From NCBI RefSeq assembly GCF_000092065.1, contig NC_009355.1:1054001-1118000 (forward strand): 64,000 nt of DNA. The letters run 5' to 3'. This document shows, piece after piece, positions 37,749 to 46,555 of the stretch; within the stretch, counting starts at the first letter, position 1, and each line of letters begins with the position of its first letter. Made by a program: the position numbers and the translations under genes. A model generated the notes under the pieces. That model did not search any database. It was not told where the DNA came from and was given only the letters and a program-made list of their open reading frames with translations. Source of the stretch: Ostreococcus lucimarinus CCE9901 (lineage: Eukaryota > Chlorophyta > Mamiellophyceae > Mamiellales > Bathycoccaceae).

Positions 37749-37761
37749 ATGCGTAAGCAGT
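37749..37761 (+). promoter_or_regulatory. Divergent-promoter motif, copy 4 (ATGCGTAAGCAGT)
   Basis: Exact match to ATGYGYANNCAGT, 114 bases upstream of the ATG at 37876. Its distance and orientation match the H4 copy. Confidence 0.55.
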
Positions 37762-37875
37762 ACGACGCCTAATAATTAGGCGAATTAGGCCCTAATTCGG
37801 GACGTACGCTGACGTGGCAACGCGTACTGGCGTAATCGTTACACGGTGACGGCGACGACGGCGACGACGGCGACG

Positions 37876-38967
37876 ATGCCGTGCGGAACGAACGCGAATG
37901 ATTTAACTCGAGATAAATTCTCGAGCGTGCGAAAGAACCAAGAGACGGCGACCAGGTTCGGTGTGTTTTTGTCCACGATCGTCGTGCCGATTCTGCTCTT
38001 GTTGTACTCGGCGCTTTGGTTCACGCAATTTTACGTCGGACTCGGCCCGGATTCGCCGCCGCTGAATAAGGTGATCACCACGGAGCAGTTGCAGTACGGC
38101 CAAAAGATCTTCCCGCTGGCGCTGACGTGTAATCACCGGGATGGATGTTACTTTCGGTTGACGGGGGCGGACGCGTGCGCGTCGGGCACGGTGGCGGGCG
38201 GCGCCGGGCCGAACAATGGATTCTGCTCTGATCCGACCTTACTACCCGTCGCCAGTGGTGGAGCATCTACGCCTGCGTCGTGCGGCGTGGGTAGCCAGTG
38301 TAACACCGCCGCAGCGGCGAACGCGTGCGGCACGGCCAACGGGCCGTGCTGTCGAAAGGCCACCTGCGACACCGAACTCTCCTCCGCGCAAGGCGTGTGC
38401 GCGTTCTCGCCGCCGGGCGCCGATCCCACCGACGCGCTCACCGTAGCGTGGGCGTATAAGTCTGGATGCTCTGGTGCGTGTAATTTCGGCGTCACACTCG
38501 TCACCGATTACATCGATTCCAACGGCGATGTTGCGCAAAAGGAAGTCAAGGTGCATCGAGGCATCGCGTTGATGAATCTCATCGAGCACGACGATCCGAA
38601 AATGTCCTGGTCCAAGAGTCATCCCAATTATGCCGCCAATAAGAAAAAAACCACCATGTACGAGTGGTCGATCACAATGGTGGACGTCGAAGGTACCGTC
38701 GACGCCGTCTCAAACCTCTGCATGAACCAGATGCGCGCCGACAATCTCGTGACGTCGGGGGGAACAGTCTACGCTCGACGCGTAAAGCTCGTTCCGGCTG
38801 CAACGTACACGAAAATGTCAACGGCGTATCCGAGTCCGGGATTGGCGTACTTATCAGCCATCGGGGGTATCTCCAGCACCATCATGGCCGTCCTCGCGTA
38901 CGTCCACGCGTTCCATCTCAAGTTTTTAAATCGCGCGGCGTCGTCCGCGCCTCAAGCAGCGCCTTAA
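37876..38967 (+). CDS. Cys-rich two-pass membrane protein, unknown
   Basis: 363 residues from ATG 37876 (the open frame begins at a GTG). One hydrophobic segment lies near residues 30-52 (FGVFLSTIVVPILLLLYSAL) and another near 325-350 (LAYLSAIGGISSTIMAVLAY). Between them is a large loop with about 16 cysteines in residues 80-200 (CNHRDGCYF, CGVGSQCN, GPCCRKATCD, SGCSGACNF), presumably disulfide-bonded in the secretory lumen or outside the cell. Both termini would then face the cytosol. I do not recognise the family. The topology is like ERGIC/cargo-receptor or channel-like two-pass proteins. Confidence 0.78.
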   Translation: MPCGTNANDLTRDKFSSVRKNQETATRFGVFLSTIVVPILLLLYSALWFTQFYVGLGPDSPPLNKVITTEQLQYGQKIFPLALTCNHRDGCYFRLTGADACASGTVAGGAGPNNGFCSDPTLLPVASGGASTPASCGVGSQCNTAAAANACGTANGPCCRKATCDTELSSAQGVCAFSPPGADPTDALTVAWAYKSGCSGACNFGVTLVTDYIDSNGDVAQKEVKVHRGIALMNLIEHDDPKMSWSKSHPNYAANKKKTTMYEWSITMVDVEGTVDAVSNLCMNQMRADNLVTSGGTVYARRVKLVPAATYTKMSTAYPSPGLAYLSAIGGISSTIMAVLAYVHAFHLKFLNRAASSAPQAAP

Positions 38968-39276
38968 AGCAGTCACGCGTTGACGTCGTGCATCATCGCG
39001 TTGTTTATAATATATCTGGACGATGTGGCCGCTCGGGTCGTCCAGCATTTACTCGTTTCGTCGCCACCCGACGCGAGCGTTGTTAACTTTCGTCGCGCGC
39101 GACCCATAACATTGCCGCGACGAAACGTTCGAAACGGGGTGCCCGTCCTTAGCCCGACGAAGGACAACGTCATGGTGTTAACGAACCGCGTCAACGAATT
39201 TTTTGCCGCGCGTGCCCGTGCGACCTCGTGACGACGAACTCGCACTCGTTCGTTCGTCGTCGACCGTCGACACACC
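38968..39276. other. Intergenic region, no gene seen
   Basis: About 310 bases between two plus-strand genes, with an AT-rich TATAATATAT stretch near 39007 after the membrane-protein stop. The minus-strand open frame crossing it (to 39578) is Arg-rich and not gene-like. Confidence 0.5.
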
Positions 39277-40986
39277 ATGATGACCTCGGTTCGCGACACG
39301 GCGGCGACGACGCGACGGCTCGCGTCGTCTTTTTCGACCACCGACGTCGCGGACGCGATCAAAACGCTCGTCGCGCGCGAGGACGCGGACGAAGAGGAGG
39401 ATTTCGGGTCAATCGCGGATGTCGGTTCATCTCGCTGGCGACGACGACGACTCGCGATACATCGCCTGCGCGCGCGCGCGTTCGAGGATGCGCGCGATGA
39501 GGAGGAGCATGGAAACGGCGATGACTCGATTCGTCGTCCGTCGACGGCGACGGCGTTGGTGCGGTCGAGCGAGCTCATGGAGACGCTCGTGGTGGAGCTC
39601 GCGCGAGCGGAGACGTGGCGGGACGAGTGCGCGCCGAGGATGCGAGCGATGTCAACGCCGAGTTCGATGACGACGACGTCTTATGCGATTTATCTTGTGC
39701 GTTATCACGAATCCGTGGTGTGTAATTTGTTCGAGCTCGTGTTGAGTGGGTGCTCGACTTCGGCGTTGGACGAAGTCGAGGACGACGTCGCGGCGGAGCT
39801 CGCGGATTATTGCTTGAGACGCATCGTTTGGCTATCTGCGCGCGAGGGAGGCGAAAAGAGCGATGATGATGACGATAGTGCCTCGACGACGCCAGATTTT
39901 ACGCTCTCCATGTCCGCGTTGGCCATCGCTCGATGTCTCGCGGCGTCGCCACGGCTATTGGGTCAAACGAGGCGGGACGCGCTTGCCGAGGCGCTGGCGC
40001 CACTTCTCGACTCCAAGCCTTGGATTCAGCGAGAGCGGCACAACTCGAGCATTATCAAAGTCTACGTTGACGGTTCGTGGACGGAGGATATCTCCGAGTG
40101 GGACGCCAACACGCGAGTGCAGAAATGCGAGGCGCAGGTGTGGTTGGCGCTTCGTTCGCTCCTGTGCGACCCCGCGTTTGCGTGGGATGAAACCCGCAAG
40201 TCTTTGGCAGCGCGCGTGCGCAAACACTTGAACGAGTCGACGATTGATCAGATTCCCGTGTTGCGGGATTTAAAGCACGTGCTCGACGAAGTCATGGTGC
40301 GAAATTTGGACGGCGTCCACGTTGCGTCTCGCTTGGCCATCGAAATCGTTCCCAAGTATCGGCGCGCGCTAACGCAAAACGGATCGGCTGAGTACTACGA
40401 AAGCGTCGCGGCCATTATGCTTCGCGAACGATTCGATGCGATTTTCATGGCGTCCATCGCAGAAGACATCTTGTCCACGTGTGAGATGACGACGGACGTT
40501 GCGGCGAAGACGACGTCGGCGGCGCCTTCGTCTTCGAGCGGCGACGAAGCGCCGGTGAAGATTGACATCTTACGCGAACGCAAAACCCTCGACAGCGCTT
40601 CGACGTCGTTCGACACCGTCCACGTATTCGAGTACGACTTCGCCAAAGATCGCGCACCGAACGAAGTACGCGCGAAAACTTCGCACACTCGAGGCTTGCG
40701 CCGCGCGCTCGCCAGCCGCTCGTCAAACGACGGTGCCGAAGTCGAGTTACCGTGCGCATTCGACGGTAAGATCCGCGTCAATTTCGACGCCCGCACGATC
40801 ACCGCCCCCCTCACGCTTCGTCGAAGCGCGACGACTGAAGACAAACCGTCGGTATGGATCACCGTCGGCGCGCTCGCCGTCGACGGCTTCGCCGCGCAGC
40901 TCCGGCTCGATCGCTCTCCTCGCGGCGGCGACGCCTACGTCGTTCGCGACGTCCATCTCACCATCGCCGTCACCGCCGCGTCGTGA
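39277..40986 (+). CDS. ZMYND10-like protein lacking the MYND finger
   Basis: 569 residues. Two segments match ZMYND10/BLU, the dynein-arm preassembly factor. One is TYAIYLVRYHESVVCNLFEL-like sequence near residues 128-150, followed by AAELADYCLRR. The other is near 245-345: DSKPWIQRERHNSS, GSWTEDISEWD, KCEAQVWLALRSLLCDP, STIDQIPVLRDLKHVL. The usual C-terminal MYND zinc finger is absent (almost no Cys). In its place is a beta-rich segment (VHVFEYDFAKDR ... LPCAFDGKIRVNF, WITVGALAVDGF). In flagellates ZMYND10 stabilises dynein intermediate chains with LRRC6; its role in a possibly aflagellate alga is open. Confidence 0.7.
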   Translation: MMTSVRDTAATTRRLASSFSTTDVADAIKTLVAREDADEEEDFGSIADVGSSRWRRRRLAIHRLRARAFEDARDEEEHGNGDDSIRRPSTATALVRSSELMETLVVELARAETWRDECAPRMRAMSTPSSMTTTSYAIYLVRYHESVVCNLFELVLSGCSTSALDEVEDDVAAELADYCLRRIVWLSAREGGEKSDDDDDSASTTPDFTLSMSALAIARCLAASPRLLGQTRRDALAEALAPLLDSKPWIQRERHNSSIIKVYVDGSWTEDISEWDANTRVQKCEAQVWLALRSLLCDPAFAWDETRKSLAARVRKHLNESTIDQIPVLRDLKHVLDEVMVRNLDGVHVASRLAIEIVPKYRRALTQNGSAEYYESVAAIMLRERFDAIFMASIAEDILSTCEMTTDVAAKTTSAAPSSSSGDEAPVKIDILRERKTLDSASTSFDTVHVFEYDFAKDRAPNEVRAKTSHTRGLRRALASRSSNDGAEVELPCAFDGKIRVNFDARTITAPLTLRRSATTEDKPSVWITVGALAVDGFAAQLRLDRSPRGGDAYVVRDVHLTIAVTAAS

Positions 40987-41169
40987 TCACCGCGCATCGC
41001 GTCCTCATTTATCGATTCTTTTAATCACACGCGCCCCCCGCGCCGCGTCTCGCGTCTTTCCGCGTCATTCGTTCGTCGCGTTCGCGCTCGCGGCTCGCCG
41101 CCGACCCGACGACCCTCCAGCGCGCGCGTCCCTCACACTCCACCTCGCGTTCGAAGCTTCAGCCTCGCG

Positions 41170-41859
41170 ATGCCGTCCAAGCGCGCGAACGCGCGACGCG
41201 CGGTCACCACCATCGCCGCGTCCATCGCCATCGCCGGTCTCGTCGCGTGCGCGGACGCCAAGCCGAGCAAACCGATCGCGCGCGCGGTGAAATCTGACGT
41301 CAAGTTCATCAAGTGTGAAGTGTGCGAACACCTCGCGGACGCCGTGACGCAGGAGTACGCCGCGCTGCGCGAGGAAACGCCGGAGAAGAAACTCACGGAG
41401 ACGATGGTGATCGAAAAGATTGAAAAAATGTGCGACCCGAGCGCGAAGGAGGGCGATTGGATCATCACGAAGGACTTGCAAGAGAAGGGCTCGAGGTTGC
41501 GCGTGGTGGACATGGGTAAAGAAAACTACGGAGAGTGCGGAAAGGAGTGTAAGACGATCGTGAAGGCGTGTGAGGACATTCTTGGACCGCGGGATACGGA
41601 CGTGGGTGAGTTTTTGTACACGTCGAACGCGGGCGACTTGAGAGGGGCGCTGCGCGAGTGGTTGTGCGAGGAGGAGACAAACTCGTGCGGAGGCAAGATA
41701 CCGCCGTTGCCGAGCGATCGGCCGAAGGGAGAGAAGTTCAAGAAGAGAGACAAGAAGGATGTCGAAATGGAGCGATTGATGGCGGGAATGAAGGGTATGC
41801 CGGGCATGGGCGGCGCGCAAATGTTCAGCCGCGATCAGATGATGGGCGGCATGGGCATG

Positions 41860-41890
<31 letters not shown>

Positions 41891-42105
41891 AGTCCCCGTT
41901 CGCTGGTGCGTTCGACAGCGGCGAGTCCAAAGGGGCTGTCGCCAACGTGGCCGAAAAACTGGGCGATTTGAAGGATAAGGCTGCGTCCACGGCGAAGAAC
42001 GCATGGAACAAGGCCAAGGGCTTCTTGTCCCGCTCTTCGCGCGCTGAGGACGAGGATTTCACCGACGATTTCACCGCCGAAGAGCTCGCTCGTGAAGAAC
42101 TTTGA
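41170..42105 (+). CDS. Canopy/MSAP-type saposin-like ER protein
   Basis: 311 residues. A signal peptide is visible (about residues 10-30, AVTTIAASIAIAGLVACADA). A saposin-like Cys pattern follows: KFIKCEVCEHLADAV, IEKMCDP, GECGKECKTIVKACEDILG, EWLCEEETNSC. The pattern matches the plant TLR4-regulator/MIR-interacting MSAP (DUF3456, canopy) family, probable ER co-chaperones. The second half is Met/Gly-rich, then a run of Asp, then a charged helix (AEKLGDLKDKAASTAKNAWN) and an acidic end. No KDEL signal is present (it ends AREEL, only loosely similar). Confidence 0.8.
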
Positions 42106-42183
42106 TGACACACGCTTAATATTACATCACGAACTATTTTTTATGCTATTTCGTTTCGTCTCGATGCGCTGCATAATGAGAGA

Positions 42184-44190
42184 TTACGCGTCGGAATCGT
42201 CATCGGAACCACTTTCGTTGTCGGAATCGGCGGCATCCAAATCTTGCTTGTACATGAGCGCTTCGTTCTCTGGGCGCGGCGGTGCCACAGAGAGTTCTTT
42301 CACCTCTTGTGGCTTGGTGCATGAACGCAAGTCACCGTTACCGAGCTGTCCCCAGTCGCCGCGTCCCCACAAGTACAAGCTACTTTCGCCCTTTTCCGCG
42401 CTCTCCACGACGGCTCCGGTGTGGTTGTGACCGGCGGAGACGGTGGTGACTGTCTTCCCACGCAACGCTTCGACGCGAGTGAAGACGTAGGTTGAGGTTT
42501 TGTCGCCGTGTCCGAGCTGACCGTACGAGTTTTCACCCGTCGTAAAGACGCCGCCGCACGAAGTGAGTACGCACGAGTGCGTCGCGCCCGCGGCGGCGAC
42601 GGCGACTCGACATCGTGTACCACACGAGCACTTCTGCACGCGATTTTCCATAATAGAACCATCGGCTCGACGAACAAAGTGGTGAATGTTCACCGCGTCG
42701 GGTGATAATCGATTCGCGCAGACCTTACGCTCTTTCGGATGAGGCCATCCGCCGGTGTACGTGGATCTACCGACACCCAGCGCGCCGTGCTTTCCGCGAC
42801 CGCAAACGTACATGCGGCCGCCAGTGGTGACAAAGATGGAATGCGCGCCGCCGGCGGACATGCTCGCCACGGGTTCATCCATGTCGTTGAGCGATTCAAC
42901 GAGACATGGCCACGGTACGCCGTTGTTCCATCCAGCCGCGGCGGCAAACGTGAGATCGCCCAAACCAAGCTGTCCGTATCTGCAATCACCCCACGACCAA
43001 ACGTTACCGTCGGAAGTGATGCAAATGCTATGCGCACCACCTGCAACTGCGCTTACCACGCGCATCCCGCGTAAGGCTGCGATGCGAGCGAACGGCGCGC
43101 CGTCGCGAAAAGTTCCGAGACCGAGTTGCCCCGAACGTCCACGGCCGCATGCAAACAAACGACCCGCGCGATCGACGGCGAGCGTGTGGTTGAACCCAGT
43201 GGCGATTTGCGTGATCTTGTCTTCAGCGCTACGCACTGTGACAAAACGCGGCACGTTTACCTCGATCGGAGTCGTTCCAACATGCCCGAGCTCGCCCGAG
43301 CTCGCGAGCCCCCACGTGACGATTGTGCCATCTCTGGACAGCACCACGTTGTGCGAGCCGCCGAGAGAGATGGAGTCGACGCCTTTGAAATCGTTCCTCG
43401 AGTCCAAGAAAAAGCCTTCTACCCGACCGATATCCAAGGCTTTATCGTTCAGATTCAATTGCGTTGGCACCGCGCGCGTTTCGAACGAACCGTCGCCAAT
43501 TTGCCCGTGGAAACCGCGCCCGAAGGTTGAAACCACCATCCCGGTGGTGTCGCTCTCGTTCCCGGTCACGCACGCGGTGTGAAACTGCCCCAGCGACACG
43601 TTCCCAGCCGCGCGTTCCGCGCGTTCGCTGAACGTACAGTGATGCCAAGCTTTTAGATACGAATCCCGTTTCGTGAGCATCAACGCCGTCGCGCGCGGCA
43701 CGAACTCCATCCTCGCCCCCGCCACGCGTTCCACGATTCCGCTCGCGTTAAAATACGTGCACGTCGACGCCACGCGCGCCAAGTCCTTCACGTCAAGATT
43801 CAACAGCACGAGCTCCAACACTTCCGTTGGCAATTTTCCCAAATTCCCAATCTCCCACTCCCCCCCCGTCGCCCGTCGTCGCTTCGCGTTTCGTTCCGTC
43901 GAAGCGACGCCCTGAAACCCCTCCCGCGCGCTCGTCATCGAGCTCAACCGTCGTTTCTCGTTCGGCGTCGGCGACATCTGGTACCTCACCGCGCTCATCG
44001 CCGTTGCCGTTTGTTCTGCATCGCGAGCGCGCGTCGTCAGTCGTTCATCGCCTCGCATCGATTCTCGTCTCCCGTCGTCGCGTCTTCGCGTCTTCGCGTC
44101 TTCGCGCACCGTGTCCATCCGTCGCCTTCCGTTCCCCCCCCGCGCCCTGAACGCTCCCTCGGCGACGTCCATCGACGCTCTCGCTTCCAT
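42184..44190 (-). CDS. F-box protein with RCC1 repeats
   Basis: 668 residues. A basic disordered N-terminus leads to an F-box (about 115-150, LGKLPTEVLELVLLNLDVKD, LARVASTCTYFN). RCC1 repeats fill the rest, with repeated WGxGxxGQLGxG units (VVSTFGRGFHGQIGDGSF; FACGRGRSGQLGLGTF; WSWGDCRYGQLGLGDL; VCGRGKHGALGVG; TTGENSYGQLGHGD; LWGRGDWGQLGNGD) forming a seven-bladed propeller. The C-terminus is acidic. By family, it would be an SCF ubiquitin-ligase adaptor with the propeller as substrate or partner binder. Several ATGs precede the F-box, and I use the first (44190). Confidence 0.88.
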   Translation of the reverse strand: MEARASMDVAEGAFRARGGNGRRRMDTVREDAKTRRRDDGRRESMRGDERLTTRARDAEQTATAMSAVRYQMSPTPNEKRRLSSMTSAREGFQGVASTERNAKRRRATGGEWEIGNLGKLPTEVLELVLLNLDVKDLARVASTCTYFNASGIVERVAGARMEFVPRATALMLTKRDSYLKAWHHCTFSERAERAAGNVSLGQFHTACVTGNESDTTGMVVSTFGRGFHGQIGDGSFETRAVPTQLNLNDKALDIGRVEGFFLDSRNDFKGVDSISLGGSHNVVLSRDGTIVTWGLASSGELGHVGTTPIEVNVPRFVTVRSAEDKITQIATGFNHTLAVDRAGRLFACGRGRSGQLGLGTFRDGAPFARIAALRGMRVVSAVAGGAHSICITSDGNVWSWGDCRYGQLGLGDLTFAAAAGWNNGVPWPCLVESLNDMDEPVASMSAGGAHSIFVTTGGRMYVCGRGKHGALGVGRSTYTGGWPHPKERKVCANRLSPDAVNIHHFVRRADGSIMENRVQKCSCGTRCRVAVAAAGATHSCVLTSCGGVFTTGENSYGQLGHGDKTSTYVFTRVEALRGKTVTTVSAGHNHTGAVVESAEKGESSLYLWGRGDWGQLGNGDLRSCTKPQEVKELSVAPPRPENEALMYKQDLDAADSDNESGSDDDSDA

Positions 44191-44630
44191 CGCCTCGATC
44201 GATCGCGCCGTACGCGCACGTCGTCGTCGTCGTCGCGCGCGTTTGTCCCTGCCATCGCGTCGCCGTCGCGCGACGTTCCCCCGCGGCGTCGTCGGGCGCG
44301 AGCGACGCGCGCGCGGAGGACATGCGCGCCGTCGGCGACGGCTACGAACCGCGCGTCGTTCGCTCGACGCGATCGACGCGATCGACGCGCGCGACGCGCG
44401 ACCGACGACGGACGGGCGTCGCGGAATGACGCAACGGTCGCGGGGGGGAACGCGAACGGACCATTTTTAGGGAGAACGAGGAGAAGGAGCGAACGAGGCG
44501 CGCGCGACGCGGGCGACGCGGGACGACGCGGGAGTGGTGGTGCGATCATGTTGAAGCTAAATATGTCTGGGATCGTTAAAGCATCGATGCGCGCGCTCGG
44601 GAAGAGCGCGCGGGAACGAACGCGCGACGA
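44191..44630. other. Intergenic region with tiny ORF only
   Basis: About 440 bases between the F-box gene start and the ATIC stop (both minus). A 28-codon plus-strand ORF (44548-44634) and longer Arg-rich frames exist, but none looks like a real protein. It presumably holds the F-box promoter and the ATIC 3' UTR. Confidence 0.5.
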
Positions 44631-46382
44631 CTAGTGACGGAAGTGTCGATGACCGGTGGTGACGAGGGCGACGCCGTACTTGTTGCACACGTCCACGGCG
44701 TCTTGGTCGCGCATGGAACCGCCGGGATGGGCGATGGCTTTGATGCCGGCCTGACACGCGATCTCCACGGAATCGCCCCAAGCGAAAGGGAAGAAGGCGT
44801 CCGAGGCGAGAACGGCGCCCTGCGCCTCTTCGCCCGCCTTTTCGAGGGCGATGCGAACAGAGTTCACGCGGTTGGGCTGGCCGGAGCCCATGCCGAGAAG
44901 TCGACCGGTGGTGGCGACGGTGATGGCGTTGGACTTGACGTGCTTGACCGCGCGCCAGGCAAACTTCAAGGCTTCGAGTTGCTCTGGCGTGGGTTTGACG
45001 TCAGAGACGGCTTCAAACGTAATGTCCTCGGGCACGAGAGAGTCCGAGGCTTGCTCGAGCCAGCCACCGCCGACTTGTCGCAAGCTCTTCGTTGATCCCG
45101 TGCGCGGCTTGGTTTCCAAGATGCGCAGCGTCTTGGACTTACCCTTCAACACCTCCAAACCTTCGGGAGTGTAGGACGGAGCGATGACGATTTCATAAAA
45201 CATGCGCGTCTCGTCGTCGGTGGGAGAGCGGAACTCGCGAATTTCTCGCGCCATGTCCGCATCGACCGTACAGTTGAAGGCGACGATGCCACCGAACGCG
45301 GAGATCGGATCGGCGCGAACCGCCATGCGGTAAGCTTCGAGCAAATCGCCATTGGCGCCGCTCGCGCTCGCGATGCCGCACGGGTTGGTGTGCTTGACGA
45401 TGACGCACGTCGGATCGCTCGTCGGGTAATCGCACGCGCACCCGTACGCGGCGTCGGCATCGAGATAGTTGTTGTAACTCATTTCCTTGCCGTGATGCTG
45501 GATCGATCGCGCCACGCCCTCGCCCGTAGACTCGGCGAGCGAACCATCCGCGTATACCGCGGCGGGTTGGTGCGGGTTCTCCCCGTATCGCAGCGCCGCC
45601 GTGAGCGTCATCGGCACCGAAAGCTCGGGCGCTGGGGCACCCTCGCCGATTTGACTCCACAAGTATTCCGAAACCACGGAGTCGTACGAGGCGCAGTGTT
45701 GGAACGCCTTCCACGCCAACTCGCGCTTGAACTTCAAGTCGTCCGCCGCGCTCGGCGAACTCTTCAAATGTTCAATCAACTTTTCGTAATCGTTCGGATC
45801 GACGACGACGTACACGTGCGGGTGGTTCTTCGCCGCCGCCCGAATCATCGCCGGTCCACCGATATCGATGTTCTCCACGCACTGCGCGAAATCTCCTCCG
45901 CCCGCCACGGTTTCCCGAAACGGGTACAGGTTCACCGCCACGACGTCGATGGTATCGATCCCATGCTTCGCGATCGCCTCCATGTGCGACGCGTCCTCAC
46001 GTTTCGCCAGTATACCTCCGTGCACGCCCGGATGCAGCGTCTTCACGCGTCCATCGAGCATCTCAGGGAATCCCGTCACCGCGTCCACGCTCGTCACCGC
46101 CGTCCCGCTCGCCTCGATCGCCTTCGCGCTCCCGCCCGTGGACACGATTTCGTACCCCAATCCCGCCAGCCCTCTCGCGAGTTCGTTCATCTGGCTCTTA
46201 TCGCTCACGCTCACCAGCGCTCGCTTCGCGCTCGCGCGCGGGGCCACCGCGCGCGCGCGCCGCGTCGCCGTCACCGCCGCCGCGCGCCGTCCCATCGCGC
46301 GCGTTCGCGTCTCGCTCGAGCCCATCGACGCGAACCGCGCGCCGGGCGTCACCGCGAGCGCCACGGTGGTCGTCGTCGCCAT
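44631..46382 (-). CDS. ATIC: Bifunctional AICAR transformylase/IMP cyclohydrolase
   Basis: 583 residues from ATG 46382. A plastid-type leader of about 50 residues (MATTTTVALAVTPGARFASM and on) precedes the MGS-like IMP cyclohydrolase domain: KRALVSVSDKSQMNELARGL, ISTGGSAKAI-type loop (here IVSTGGSAKAIEASG), DGRVKTLHPGVHGGIL. It is followed by the AICAR transformylase domain: LRYGENPHQPAAVY, SYNNYLDADAAYGCA, VKHTNPCGIASA, and SDAFFPFAWGDSVEIA. These are the last two steps of purine synthesis to IMP. The C-terminal GHRHFRH is typical. Codons upstream of 46382 are non-coding in character. Confidence 0.96.
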   Translation of the reverse strand: MATTTTVALAVTPGARFASMGSSETRTRAMGRRAAAVTATRRARAVAPRASAKRALVSVSDKSQMNELARGLAGLGYEIVSTGGSAKAIEASGTAVTSVDAVTGFPEMLDGRVKTLHPGVHGGILAKREDASHMEAIAKHGIDTIDVVAVNLYPFRETVAGGGDFAQCVENIDIGGPAMIRAAAKNHPHVYVVVDPNDYEKLIEHLKSSPSAADDLKFKRELAWKAFQHCASYDSVVSEYLWSQIGEGAPAPELSVPMTLTAALRYGENPHQPAAVYADGSLAESTGEGVARSIQHHGKEMSYNNYLDADAAYGCACDYPTSDPTCVIVKHTNPCGIASASGANGDLLEAYRMAVRADPISAFGGIVAFNCTVDADMAREIREFRSPTDDETRMFYEIVIAPSYTPEGLEVLKGKSKTLRILETKPRTGSTKSLRQVGGGWLEQASDSLVPEDITFEAVSDVKPTPEQLEALKFAWRAVKHVKSNAITVATTGRLLGMGSGQPNRVNSVRIALEKAGEEAQGAVLASDAFFPFAWGDSVEIACQAGIKAIAHPGGSMRDQDAVDVCNKYGVALVTTGHRHFRH

Positions 46383-46491
46383 CGTCCTCGTCCTCGTCGC
46401 GCCGCGCGTCCGTCGCGCGCCGTCGTCCGCCGTCGCGCGTCGTCGCCGGCGCGCGCGCCGGCGGTTTTCAAACACAATCGGACATCCGGGT

Positions 46492-46503
46492 ATGCGTAGC
46501 AGT
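46492..46503 (+). promoter_or_regulatory. Divergent-promoter motif, 12-bp variant (ATGCGTAGCAGT)
   Basis: One base shorter than ATGYGYANNCAGT. It lies in the ATIC/DUF285 divergent gap, 109 bases from the ATIC start (reverse orientation) and 52 bases before the DUF285 ATG, and is followed by GTATACCCTAACG. Confidence 0.45.
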
Positions 46504-46555
46504 GTATACCCTAACGACGCGTTTATTCGCGCGCGATGACGCGCGATCACGTACG

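Noticed and set aside
38973-39578. Minus-strand ORF of 201 codons before the ZMYND10-like gene
   Set aside because: Overlaps the start of a well-supported plus gene and is low-complexity Arg/Ser sequence.
41868-41892. GAC trinucleotide run as a possible unstable repeat
   Set aside because: It encodes an Asp run in an acidic linker, common in this genome (also at 19730, 51315, 55620); not distinctive.
44548-44634. 28-codon plus ORF (MLKLNMSGIVKASMRALG...)
   Set aside because: Too short to support, overlaps the ATIC stop, no homology visible to me; most likely chance.
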